From Antedon bifida (Eukaryota; Echinodermata; Crinoidea; Comatulida; Antedonidae), in NCBI GenBank assembly GCA_963402885.1, contig OY727099.1, forward strand, positions 11,086,001 to 11,150,000: a stretch of 64,000 nt of DNA, read 5' to 3'. The notes under the pieces are model-generated. The model was not told the origin of the DNA, did not search any database, and was given only the letters and a program-made list of their open reading frames with translations. Position 1 is the stretch's first letter. Each line of letters begins with the position of its first letter. A program made the position numbers and the translations under genes. Of this stretch, positions 47,055-60,502 are shown piece by piece.

Positions 47055-47578
47055 TTTTTCAATTTTATTTATTTTCCGTCATTTGTTTCCGAGACTTGAG
47101 CTTAACTTGTTTTTGTCATGTTTTGTTCTCATCTATTGTATACCAAGTAGCTGTTTTGACTGCTTTAGTGTCTGCCATTCAACACTGCTTACAAACAAAG
47201 ACCATTTACTTAGCCGTTTTTACTCAAAAGGTTAGGTTGACTGTGAAAGATCGAGAAAATAAACTTTTCAATATAAACATAAATCATGTTCGCATAGCAC
47301 ATTTTTCAAACATGTTTACATCTGTACCATGCAGGTATTTTACATTCAACATTCCCCCCTTGTGAGAGTAGCCTTTGGGGATTGTACATTATGTGACCTA
47401 TGACCTACCTAGAATTTTGTAACATCCATCTTAGGCAACTAACTTCCTGTTTTATGCAATTATATTTCAGGCAATTGGAAAACATTTGATTTTCTATGTT
47501 TGCTAAATTTAACAATGAGACGTCATCAATTTTAAGTATGGTTTCCACTAGGATGCAATGCTGACTTATACTTATGAA

Positions 47579-47637
47579 TTGACCAATCACAAGCAACAGT
47601 TTGGATGATCCATTGCTTGTTATTGGTCAAATATCAT
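47579..47637. repeat. Palindromic repeat D, copy 2
   Basis: TTGACCAATCACAAGCA and TGCTTGTTATTGGTCAA are inverted around a short spacer, matching the copy at 5.07-5.15 kb. Confidence 0.6.
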
Positions 47638-49012
47638 TGTATGTTTTTGTTTTTAAAACCAAGCTTAAGATTTAAAAATTGAAATCATTAGTTTGATTGT
47701 TGCTCATTTAAACATGATCCATTTTGAATAAATAAACATTCCATTATATTCTTTAATTCTATTGCAAACATTATACTGAACATACAATAAAATGTCCGAC
47801 TCAATAATACAACTTAAGTGGCTGTAATTTGCATTAATTCTTCCTATATTGATCTTCATGGTCCACATCTTGAGAACAATCGCAGCATTTTAAAACACAT
47901 CTTAAATCAGTTGCCAGAATGTTTTTGCATGTTTACCCAACATCTTATATTTCACCTTACATCAGTGACAGTCACCGATATTTTAATTTTTGTGCAAAAC
48001 ACTTTACATCAAAACAAATAGCCAATAGACGTAAATTAAAATTTTTACCAGATTTGCTTGCAGGATGCTGATGGGCGTGTTTATTGATTATTTTTAGAGA
48101 TTTTGGAGAAAAAATTTGTATGTGAGTTTAATGACCTTTCCTTTGTGTTCAGGGAATGATTCGTAAATGAATGATGTTTGAATAACATGCAGAATTGGAT
48201 AAATAAATGTCAAGTCCAGCTCTTGGTAAATCGTGAATCTATCAACGCTATGCTCAATAACACCTTTACTACACATCTATGGTGTAGTTTAATGGCAGAC
48301 TATTCTCTTTAGCATTTTTTACACACAGACAGGAATTTAGCAGCAGCCATCTTTGGTGGTTGGAGGGACGCAAGTGATGACAGATCTCTACACCAGTTCA
48401 GCCTGAGTCATTCTTTACCAACTTGTTTGTTTGTGAAATCACAAGATCATGTTTATCTTTGAATTCTGGGATTAAAATAAGTTTAAAAAAAGACCTGTGC
48501 ATGGTTACTCATTTGAATGAGTTGGTGTTCATACGATAATTGTTCCTTGGAATATAGTTCATTATAATTACAAAAACCAACAGTGCTGTTGGTGTCCCGC
48601 TTACCTGGATAAACCAAAAATAGCCTTTTGTAGTATTAGTAAGTAAGTGAACCTGTATTGGATAATGGTATCATCTGCAAATACAGTTTAATATAATTAT
48701 AAATTCTTTAAATGTAAAAAAAAATGTAAAACTGAAGTATATGAAAATGACTAGCAACTTAATCAAACATTTAAACAATTTTATATAACCAGTTTTTTTA
48801 AATAAGTCGGACTGCAGTCAACCATCGTAACGTTGTCATCCAGTTTACAGCGTGTAGATTATCTTCTTATATAAATAACTACCAAGTCGAGTCGTGAATA
48901 AAATAGGCTTAAGCCGTACACGATAAATGTTCAGTCGGCTTGTCATTGAACTGTGTTTGAATGGATTGGCTCAACCTAGAGGATTTTGATCAGATGTATG
49001 GAGAATATCATT

Positions 49013-49196
49013 ATAAGGCTCTGTCTACGGTATCAAACTAGTTTGACAACAAAAAGGTGTAATATGCCCGAATATGGTAGTGATATCCCCAAATATGGTA
49101 GTGATATCCCCAAATATGGTAGTGATATGACATCATCATGTCCATGGGCACATCATATTTTTGTGTCATATAAAGTTTGATAGTGTAGACAGATCT
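49013..49196. mobile_element. MITE family A, copy 5 (longest)
   Basis: GGCTCTGTCTACGGTATCAAAC and GTTTGATAGTGTAGACAGATC form the inverted ends. The interior has three tandem 21-bp units of ATATGGTAGTGATATCCCCA between about 49073 and 49130, explaining its greater length. Confidence 0.85.
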
Positions 49197-52100
49197 TAAA
49201 ACGTAAGTCCTGGGTAGTGATGTTAATAGACAACTTAGGCCTAGGAAGTTGAGTGCATTATATCCCTAGAATTAATGTGTTGTACAGGATGAGAGGTGTA
49301 AAAATATACAATATTAAAGTAGTTTCCAAGTGTCAAGTTTTTTATACTCTAGATCAGGTTAAATGAGAATCTACATTCATTTTTTTTTCATGACACTCAG
49401 AAGATTATTTTATGCTTGTCTTTTATTCAAATCATTTCATAATTTGCATTTTCTATGAATATACTGATTAAAATAAAGCCTTCAACCAACCTATATTTAT
49501 TTACAATCACTGATTAGTGAAATTTAGTATAAGATTGATAAATTTCTTAGAACCATCAAGGCCTCTATGTAGCTCTTTGAAATGTTAATTTATTTTTTAA
49601 ATCATTTCTTTGAAATAATTAATTAATTCCTTTAAAACCTGCTTTCTATCATCTCAGAATTTTTATTGCTAAAAGAACATAATTTGTTATTTCTCCATGT
49701 TAATCGACCAAGGATGCGTTTTTATTGCTGTTTTTATAAGTTGTCAACTTGAAGTAACACTGTATGTAATAAGACACTTTTACGTTTAAAAACTGATAAA
49801 TATCCGCCTTGAGATATCATCGTATATCATTCAAAATTTAATATTCAAATATTATATGATCAAGTATAATCGCATGCTGCAGTACAATTGTAATACAATA
49901 CTTTGCTATACTGTAGTGTTGGTGCAATCAGAGTATTATCCAACCCGATCATTTTTGGCAAATTTTATCCCTAGGCCTCCTGGGACTAGACTTGATCATT
50001 TAAAGTAAATACTGTATCTTGCTGCAGCTAGAAAAAAAAAAAAAGATTTCCTTATTTTACTTATAGTTACAAAATTTATGGTGGGAAACCCCTTGTATCT
50101 GTTAACACAGTAATAAAACAAAATTTTCCTGTAAACAATTAAATCTGTTCCAAAAACTGCTTCATACAACAACCACAAATTAACCAATTTAGAATTGTAT
50201 TTCTTTCCTCGTATAAAATAAAAAATTGTAATTTACAATGACGCTAGTGTTGCAGTCAAGAAACCAGTTAAAAGTTTAACATTATCTGATATGACGTCTG
50301 TTCCTAGCGATTTTAAACCAATAAACAGTTCGCAATGTAAAGTAAACTCGGAGGTAAATTATTTATAAAAGATCATTGTACAATATAACATATGAACTTA
50401 AACTTACCTCCCAGACAACATTAGTTTAAGCATTTGTTAACAGATTTTTATTGGATAAATCATGGAGTAAAGATTCTCTTTGGATAGAGAAACGTTACTC
50501 ACTCACTTTATTTCTGTACAATCCTAACCCTAACTCATAACCCCTTTTCTATAAAAAAAAAAAACCCCATTTTTAAGATCAAACCTTTATTGAATAATTC
50601 AACATGCATACTCTACTGTATGTGTCTATAATTAAATGTAAGTAACATAATGAATATTTTTTTGAATATTTTATTATAAATTGATTAAGTTGATTAAAAT
50701 GTCAAGGATGCCATCATAATTAAATTAACCAAACATTTATCACTCATATTTAATAATAATTATTATAAATCATATTATCAGTTATTATTATTTTAATCGG
50801 TCATGAACTCTCCCTGACTCTAATCGACCTTCGATGTATATATGTGAATCAATCGTAGACTCGTCTAATTGTCCAAGTGAATTGGTGATTTTCTTTTTAA
50901 ATCTTTCTTGTTCTTACTTGTTTTGAAAAACATTCAGAAAATGTTCTGTTTGCACCAACAAAACAAAATGTTAGTGTTAATAATGTTTATCCTTTTGTGG
51001 TATCGGAAAGGTAGAGAAATCCTTTTTTGTGGTCAATCTATGTTAATACTACTGTAAGTAAACCAACATATCGGGAAATCCTTTTAACTTGACGGCAAAT
51101 CTGGTTTTCATTGTTTGTATAGCCGAGGAAATTTTAAGTCTGGTTAAAGATACTCATCAAAATGCCATACTGAACCTGGTCAAAAGTCAATGTATATTCA
51201 TCCCAGGAGAATGCTGTCTGTTGACAAGACTGGTCTTCAAGTGCATGTAAGTCTACAGATGGATCTTGCTTCAATCGTAAATGTGTATTTAAGGATATCT
51301 CTCGGACAATATTTATTAAACGTTCATGAGTATTAGACTGTTTACTTTCTTAATCGATTAAACGATAGAAATGTTGACTGAAGATTATTACAACATATTA
51401 AATACCTACTTTATGACTAATTATTGTGGTAGAGGAATGTCTTATATAGTGCATTTATTATCCTTACGTTGGTGGTTATAACCCCTAATGACATGGTCCC
51501 CCCATGACATGGTGGAGAGTGGACGTAGGTTTAATTTTAATTGTTCTAGGCTAATTAAATTAGCAGTATTTTCCTTCAAAGCCTCAAACCAATACTGGAT
51601 ATAAAAGAGCATTGGCCCATACATTCTGGCATCTAAGAAGGTGACCTAGATTTAAAAATCAAAATATTTGGTCTTTGGTTCATAAAATATTTCTGTAGGA
51701 AGTACTGTACTTAAAATGTATGTTTTATTTATATCCGCAACACCTACTCTATAGCATCCACTATTTACATTGCCAGCAGATGGTCCCTCAAGAGACATGC
51801 TGTAGAGTAGGGCTCATGGATACATTGTGCTAGTGCAGTATCAATTCCAATCATTACTATTGTGAACACACAATATCTCTCGGATAGTTTTCAGTTACAT
51901 CCAACACAATAGGCCACGACAGTTGTAGTCTGACCAAAACACAAAGACAATCTTACTGTTATTATTATCCATGTATAATGACTATATGCGTCCTATTCAA
52001 TTTTATATGTTAATTGGACTTCATCATGTTCTTCCCCTGAGGTTGGGGATTTGTCATCGTGGCTATAACCCAGAAGTTATTATCATTTTTAAAGATATGG

Positions 52101-52950
52101 CTGGCTCTTCCTAGGCTAGTAAGAGGACTCCCTTAGGTCTAGTTGATTGTTCGAAACTGGTGAAATACTCCCTCAGGCTCTGATATTGAACTCCTAGTCA
52201 ATCAGCAACATTATTGACTATTCATTTTACTAACAATTCGCATATAATGTACACCCCGATTTGCATAATTTAAGCTAGAAATCGTCTACGTGATCATATC
52301 TAAGATTTATCGTCTATCAGTGTTATCAATATTATATGGAGGCAGTCTTCATTCACAACTAAAAGTTGCACATTGTTGACCAATAAACCCGAAACCACAA
52401 AAGGAACTCAACATCGCCCCTGTTGGTCAGATTAAAGCCCTATTCATCACCAGTAATAAACCATAATGGGGCCAAGTGCGGAACTGAAATGCCATCTTGT
52501 TGAAACTTAAGTCTGTAGATGATTGAGACTTCTCACCTCAAACATGCTTAAGCTAATATGTTGAAAGTTTGGTGTGGACCAATATAAATAAGCAACACTT
52601 ACTTAAAAACCAAAATTTATAACAATTGTTTACAATGCTTGTCTAAACTGAGTGAATGTTTTGGCATTGTTTTGTAATAGAGTAGCTATCATAACCCTGT
52701 TAAATCAGATTTGTTGGTGGTCGGAGATTGTTTTATTAATAAAGTAATTGATTGGTATTGATTTATTGATATTGCTTCAATGATTGATATCAATTCTTTT
52801 GTTTCATTGCACCAGTACATAACACAACATTTCAGTGACACAAACACATTTGTGCTCTCTTGGAATGTAACAAACATAACATCAGAGGCAACAGTGTGAC
52901 AAAACAAACTTGTTTGTCCGCAAGTTGTAACTGACTCACTTTAACCACCA

Positions 52951-53260
52951 ATTCAATTCAATTCAACGTAAACATTTATTTTCTTTCTTTCAATCAATAA
53001 TAAAACAAAAAAAATATTTCAATACCTAGAGCCTATTGAGCCAGTATAGGTAATTGGTTAAGACTAATGTACAGAATACATAATAGCTGTTGTGTAATGT
53101 ATCGAAGGTCTTTTAAATTCCACATCAAACAAACAACAATTAGAACAATGAAAAAGTAAGTCTTAAGCCAAGAGCCTTTCCTGGACCTTAGGCTCAGAGA
53201 AGATACTACGCCCATTATTCCTGGTTACGAACAATTAAATTTTATTAGGTATCAATGATT
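52951..53260 (-). mobile_element. Probable LINE 3' end, reverse orientation
   Basis: Read on the minus strand, it ends GAAAGAAAATAAATGTTTACG, TTGAATTGAATTGAATT: an AATAAA-like signal and a short repeat tail. No coding remains. Confidence 0.35.
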
Positions 53261-54469
53261 GTTTTACTTCATGGCTATGTCGTCGTTGATTTGGTATGGC
53301 GTCAATATATTTTTTATTTGAATGCCTTTAAGTTTAATACTTCATAACCACCAACTTATTGTGACCAACTTGCTATGTACTATTGTGTTTAGACAATGCA
53401 AAGTAAAGTTGCTTATAACTTGTGGTGAAATATCTAACAAATAAAGCATTATCTTGGTCAAATTAAGATATTTGTCAACATGAGATTTGGAACTAAAGAG
53501 AATTCCTTTGTTAAATTGTTACAGTTATAAGTTAATGCACTTTTTAATGAAAAGTTGAAATCTGCCAAACATTTTAGCCTCAAATGAACATTTTTATACA
53601 GACAGACAGTACCATAGTTTTTTAACTTCCGTTTGGGGCTTCTTTAGAAGGTTTTTACAGAAGACATTAATTAGTTAAAAATTAAGTCTTCTTCACCTAA
53701 AAAATTCTTTCCAATATGAAATTCTCTGGCATACCAGTCAGGTCAGAGGTTGTTTCAATTTTAGAATTATTAATGTACGGTTGAAAAGTATAATTTGTAT
53801 TTTATTTGTTAGCTTTTGAGCTCGAAATTACCACGACACAATTCATGTGCAACAATGTATTTACTTGCAGCATCCATGCATACTAATATTGCTAGTTCCA
53901 ATTCCAAACAAAAATAAATATGCACACAGAAGATATTCAGGCGTGATTGTACAGGTTTTGTGTTGCTTTTTGGTGTTGACCTTGAGTCCAATGGCCTAGA
54001 ATAAATCTTGAAAGTGTGCCGCATCTTGTAAATGTGCTTCAAATCAGCGGGTGTTAATTCATGGAGTTAATCCGTCAAAAGAGTACTCTTAAAATTATGA
54101 GTTTCTTTGAGATTTAGCTAGGCCCAACACCTGGGGTGCTAGAGGGGGCATTGGATTAGTAAAATGCTGAATGCATTGCTTCTTGCTGGTATGAAAAGTT
54201 GAAAGACTAAAACATATTGTTAGGATTTAAGGTTGAGTAGTTCAACGCTGAGAATATCTTTAGAGATCCAAAAGATTTACTACTCAATTTGATGACATGT
54301 TTGTACAGTATGTTAATTTAGACATAATTCTATCAACAGTTATTTTGTGATGATTCAAAGAATAACTTGTTGTAGAGTTTAGCTTTCTTACCAGCAGTAT
54401 TCCATCAACAGTATATTGCGATGAAAACTAAATAAGATTATTTTGTTCTACTCATAAGTTCTGAATTAA

Positions 54470-54606
54470 AAAAGCTATGTACACTTTCAAATTTTATGTG
54501 ACAAAAACATTTGATGTGCCGATATGTGGACATGATGATGTCATATCACTACCATATTTGGGCATATCACTACCATGGGGCACATGACACTTTTTGTCAA
54601 ACAGTG
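54470..54606. mobile_element. MITE family A, copy 6
   Basis: TTTGATGTGCCGATATGTGG, ATCACTACCATATTTGGGC and ATCACTACCATGGGGCACATG match the family interior. The termini are diverged (TACACTTTCAAATTTTATG / TTTTTGTCAAACAGTG). Confidence 0.65.
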
Positions 54607-56877
54607 TTTTAATTCTACGTTTAGTTGACCCATGTGTACTTTTTGATATAATTTCATCATCTGCTGAAAATATCAACAAAATGCGTCCAATTAGTTACGT
54701 GAACTTAACAAAAAAAGTGCAATTAACAAATCTCGCTATTTACTTTGATTTAAATTCACGTTCTCCCATATGATTGCTTATTTGAATACTCTTTGACAGT
54801 TGTAATCTCCCCATTAATCGATTCAAATTTGTCGTTCTATCAGACGTGTTCTTCTATCTAAAAGTGTGTGTAGTTTTCAGTTGTTTAGGCCCAGTTCTGT
54901 TTGTCATCATAATGATGGTGGCTTTGTCCAGCTTCAGGCAAGGTCAAGTCAAGAAAACAAAACTAAGCCAGCGGCATAGATAGATGAGCCTGCTTGCGTA
55001 TCGTCGGAGGACATATCCAAACCAAGTCCATATGACTTAATTACGACAACGGGAAAGTAAACGTTAATTAATCAAGTTTAATTTAGTTTCGATTACTTTT
55101 AAGTTTAACAAAAAAAAATATATTTTTGTAGCCTTCTATTCAAGTTTATATATGCTTGTCATGTGGTTGGAATCATTAGTGAAAAGGAAAATGTTGTAAT
55201 TATTGTAGGTAAAATGATGAGGATTATGCTTGCCAATTGCAGTGACATTTTATGTATACTTGCAGTTGTCATTTGTATTCAGCCATTAATGTCTAATGGG
55301 AATTAAAAGGTTAATAACTATAGTATATTTTTTATATTCAAATACTAAAATTTGACTGACGTGGGAAAATCAACAGAGGGTTTTTCCATCAAGCATTTTT
55401 CATTACCTTTTTATATTAATATTTATCATTTTGTTCTCATTATTCAGTGTAAATGTGTTTTTACATTTTAGGTGCAACCATAATATTGTTGACCGACATT
55501 TAAAAATATTATATTTTTAATATTATGCGAAATAATTTAAATAAATTAATTTGTTGTCGTGCGACATTTATTTTAATAAACCTATACATGTGAATGTGCT
55601 ATGATGCTAGAATTTTATCTTCTGTTTTTATTCAAAATGATTTACATTTTGATGACATTAAACACTCACTAGTAAATATATTTATTTATGTAACAAGTAT
55701 TATAATAGGTGATAATGATATTTAATTATTACTGTATATCCTTCAAACTCTCTATACTCTTTTATTACGCAATTTGTGTATGATGATTGATAGACATATT
55801 ATGCATTCTGTTTTTAAATGACCATTTTTGATATTATCATAATTGTAATTCCATCATTGTGTTTCCTATGATACCCGCATAGAACGGAATTAAATTATAT
55901 TAATGGAGGTTGACTTAGATAGACAGAGTTAATGGGTTCAGAAGCATTAAAAACCCACTGTTACATCCGCCATCATCAACTTTATTTGACCTTTTGACCT
56001 GGGATGTAACTTCCAACACTGTTTCTACCTGTGTCTTTTTATATAGCTTGGTGACCTTCTTTAGAGTTCAGACTTAAGACCACTATGCTTGGTCTAATCC
56101 CATTGAAACGCCACACAGATTCTAATGTATTTTTAAAACAGTGGATGACATTTTAAATTGTCATCATAGTGATACGCTGATGTAACAAGACATGAAAACT
56201 AAGAAGCTTTCTTTGTTGCTTTATTCTTATCAAAACATTGTATACTGTAGATATATTGTTGCTTTAACATCAAACATAAAAAAAGATCATTATGATGATG
56301 CATTGAAGTCCTCCCTAACATGTTTATACTGTCTTTTACAACATCTATCTTGCTCCAAAATTACCCCATTTAAATTACTTTCTTTCCCCTTCCCTATTCC
56401 CACCTCTATGTATAATAACCTAGTCTCAGTCACATCATTCAGTAGATGTATTAAAGTGAATTTATAGTTCTAATATCTCTGGTCACATATAGCCATTGTT
56501 TTAATCATTTTACCTTCATTATCATAGTACAGAAATTTTATATAAAAGGTGCGATATATTGACTAACTGTACACCAGTTAACACCTAAAACAGTTGTAAG
56601 TAAAGACTGATTCTACCGGTCTTAATTCAGTCACCTGCGGATCAATTACACAATTAGCAGGCCATCGGCATGAACACGGAAGAAGGCACTATTTCTGGAG
56701 GCCTAGCTAAGAACAAAGGCATTACTCGTGCTTAGTAAAATAGCCTAGAAAGGTAGGCTGTATCGATCAGCTGTAAAAGCAGTAATGACCTTAGAGTACC
56801 TGCAAGGGGGTGCTTGATTAGGGTTGTGATAATTAGGCTACAATACAACATTATTTTAGTGCACATTCGTTTTTTTT

Positions 56878-56896
56878 AACAACAACAACAACAACA
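56878..56896 (+). repeat. (AAC)n microsatellite
   Basis: About six AAC units. Confidence 0.85.
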
Positions 56897-57488
56897 TTAT
56901 TTAGAAACAGTTAAAGAAATAAAGGAAGCATACATTACAATAACTTAAATGGTAACAATAAATAAGAATTGTTTCAGGGATCGGAAAAAGAAATAAAAGA
57001 TAAACATAAACATTTGTGATTATAATTTCCTGCATTTTTCATTCACAAGGGATTAGTTGCCAAGATACACATTTTGTAAAATGTGACATTTTTTAATACA
57101 GTTATACTTTAAATAAAGGGAAGACTTTGTTTAATTCTATTCTCTTTTTAAATCCAAAGAATTATATATTTTCATATATTTTGTAATGTACAGTAAAAGT
57201 CATATAATAAGATTTTCAATTTGTGTTTAAACCATAAAATAATGTGTTTAATGTTTTTGCACTGTAATTTCATCTGAACATTAAATTACCTATAAACAGA
57301 TTATATTGCAGTTATATAATTTTTTCAAGAACATAATAAAACCATAATTCACTGGGTTTGTAAAAATTAATCACATTAAAAAAAAAAGTTGGAGCCGTTG
57401 AAACGATGTGAGAACATATTGATTGTCACCCTACTGAATGAAGGAAATAAATGGTTCAAAAGGGGAACTCACAATAGTATCATTTGCC

Positions 57489-57734
57489 TCAAGTCTGGCT
57501 AAATGTAATATTCATCATTGCAGTGTACTCGGTCTCGTACCGCCGTTCCTCTCTTAAATCGTCTGCAAAACTAGCAAGCAGATGAGCCCTTTTAACGTTC
57601 TTTAAGAGATGCTTAAGTAGATATGGAGTCGTTACTGCTACTTTGTCAAGACTAACGATAATTGGAATTGAGAATATGTTGATAAAGTATTGTAGATATT
57701 GCATAAATGTTTTCCAAATGTTGAACACATTCAT
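57489..57734 (-). CDS. Unrecognised ORF with protein-like C-terminal half
   Basis: The part IIVSLDKVAVTTPYLLKHLL, KNVKRAHLLASFADDLREER, RYETEYTAMM, ending with a stop, is charged and non-repetitive, unlike most frames in this region. TTATCGTTAG before SLDKVAV could be an acceptor. I cannot assign a family. It may be a terminal exon of an antisense gene or a decayed copy. Confidence 0.2.
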   Translation of the reverse strand: MNVFNIWKTFMQYLQYFINIFSIPIIVSLDKVAVTTPYLLKHLLKNVKRAHLLASFADDLREERRYETEYTAMMNITFSQT

Positions 57735-60502
57735 TTGTTGATATTGTATTATTCTTTAATAAAACTCAATCAATTTACAACATAAATTTATTAATTTGAC
57801 ACCGGTATTTTTGTTTTTAAATGTATTATGAAGAAATTAACATAAAAAGTGAATATTCATGATATCGCATAAGGCAAAATCTTCTTTTATTTATTATAGA
57901 CATAATATTGTATTGTAATTAAATGTATTAATTTTCTTTATTTGTCATTTCCATATAGAAATACATAATTGTGTTTGCTCTACAATACAAATACTATGCA
58001 TTAATAATACGTCATAGTTTTTTCCCCGAAACATTTCTTCCACTTCCTTCACCAGTTGTTGACCAAATCTAGTACCATTTTATTTTACAATCATTCATTC
58101 AAGATAATAATCCAATTGTTTACTTTATTTATGAAATGTTAATAGCTTTTATACACACAGTATTGTAAAGTCCTTCATATTCTAGTATTTTGATTGACAG
58201 CTTATGTCCGTCAAATTCAGTGGTTATCAAATTTAATATTTCCCATTTCCCACTTTGTTTGGTTTCCCTTAGTTCGCAATCCATTTCCTTTTGATATTGG
58301 AACCAGTCTGTTTATGGAAAAGCAATCGGCAAACGATGGCGTGGATCTGAATGCCGAAGGAAGAATGAATAATCTGTCAATCCTTGAACTAGGCAATCTC
58401 AGCCTGTCTACTACATATTTTCTATGCTTTTATTGCCTCCATTGTCAAGGTTACAAATAGATTGATTTTCAAGAAGAGTTTTTTTTGTGTAATAATAGAA
58501 TTTTGAATATTATTACCTGTGTCTATACACAACAAAGAGAGGTGATTTAATATTAAATTGTTCCTTAAGTCATAACCAAATGACAATAGATATAGTAATA
58601 ATAGATTTAACAAATATGCTATGAGAATTATATAAAATTAACATTCCCACATAGCTAAAATAGAACCAATAATATTGTAATATTGTTCTATATTATGTAC
58701 AGTTTTAGACCTTGTGTTTTGGTTTAAGTTTTTTATCACCGGTTTATTCATTTTGGTCAATTAGAACAATTTTTACTGTGACCTTTAAAGACCAAAGTCG
58801 TAAAGAAAAACCAAAAACATAATTCTATGGTTAAACTTGCTTATAATTATACCTCTTAAAATGTACCTTTTACAAATTGCAGCGTGATAAATCAAATATC
58901 ACTGTGTTGTACTTTTAGCTTAGGTTTTTATTCAACATCATATTTGGAAAAGTACATCTGGTCAATTTTAAAACAGCTAAAGACTGAAATAAGAATGTAA
59001 AAAGATGAGGACCTTGGATTTTTATGAAGTGGTCTGCATGTTAAACAATTTGTTATTTTTATGACTTTGACAGATGTCAGTAATTTTGGGTTATGAACGT
59101 GCACCATATGTCTCAATGTAGAATGTTATCAAATTAACCTTTTTATTATATTATTATAATGTTTCTTTACTATTTTTTAATTTCCAATTTTGCAATAATT
59201 TTTCTTATTATTCGTAAAAGAAAGACTAGATGAAAACCCAAACAGGTTAAAAAATGAGTGTATATTCCATTTCATTTTTAATAAAATAAATGTTAGCGTA
59301 AAATTTTAAGTCAAACCTAAGCATGTTAGCTTGTAAATTTCAAGCACGAAATTACAAGAACTAAATTTGAATTATTAATATCCGTACTTCATTTTCACTA
59401 CCGTCACTTGGGAATGTGTAATCTCGTTGAATAAGTGTTAATTCCGTAGCTTATAACATGTTGAATGACATACAAAATATAATAAGATACAAAATTCTAT
59501 CTTATTGTGAGTTGAATGATTTAAGATGTTCTCAAGGTATCATGGGAATGGATCCTTAGATTCTAGCTAATTCATTATTGCGTGTTTGTATCCTACTGTA
59601 GGTTTTACCTGATTACATGATTTCTTCAATCTCCAATTTGTTCTTTTTTCTTTTTGCTATTAGGTACTTTGGGACTAAGATTTCTTTTATCTAATGTTGC
59701 AATCAGTACAATTGTTTAATTAACCCAACTTTTCTCTGGTGAGAACCTACTGTAGTACTTACGAGTAGCAAAATAATCTATACTCGGCAAGTGTAGATTC
59801 ATATGAGGAATTGGGGGAACATTCCTCTTGTTTTCTAGGAAAATCTAGGAATTATTTCTTCTTAGATCTGCCTTTGCTAGGGTGTTTTATTTACAAGTAG
59901 TTAATTGTGTTATTGACTTAAACTGCACTGTACCAAGGGACCAGATTCTAAGATGCTAGACATTCTGGTTCACTTAATGTTAGTGTTATGCTTCCATATT
60001 GTTATTGATATTGATAAAAAATGTGATGTTACATTTTGATAAGCAGATGTTACTAATTTTGAAGCATTCATGGAAATGCAAGGTGTTTCCTAGAGTTGTA
60101 CATTTCTGATACTTCTACTTTTACCAAGCAAAGTTTATAATCTTTTAATTAATTTAAACTATTTCATTACTTTCTTCTACTAAAGATTATAATGTTAAGC
60201 TGAAAATACCAACCTTTGTGTTGTGCTAATTTATTTTGGGTTTCAATTAGATGAGTCTCTGACTTTAGATAGATAGTAGCAGAATTAACTATTTAAAATC
60301 TTCTACGTTTTTGTCCCATTTAATGACTTCTGTAAATCTTAATACCAAAGTCTGATACAGAATAGTAAACTTTAAAATCAAGGTCTATTTAATCTAAATT
60401 TAATAATAATAAACCTAATTCTATAGAAAACTTTTTAAGATTACAGATTGATCTGGTATTTAGGACGATTTTCTTTTTAATTAAATCAACTGGAACCAAT
60501 AG

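Larger units (their letters stand above)
42450..60502 (+). other. Long AT-rich presumed intron, no exon recognised
   Basis: About 18 kb with only repeats identified (MITE A at 45.0, 49.0 and 54.5 kb; palindrome D at 47.6 kb; a reverse LINE tail at 53 kb; microsatellites). Three ORFs with somewhat protein-like composition are listed separately or discussed in the findings, without assignment. Confidence 0.5.

Noticed and set aside
58194-58460. ORF with SANDGVDLNAEGRMNNLSIL as an exon
   Set aside because: Moderately protein-like but with no family resemblance and no clear splice borders.
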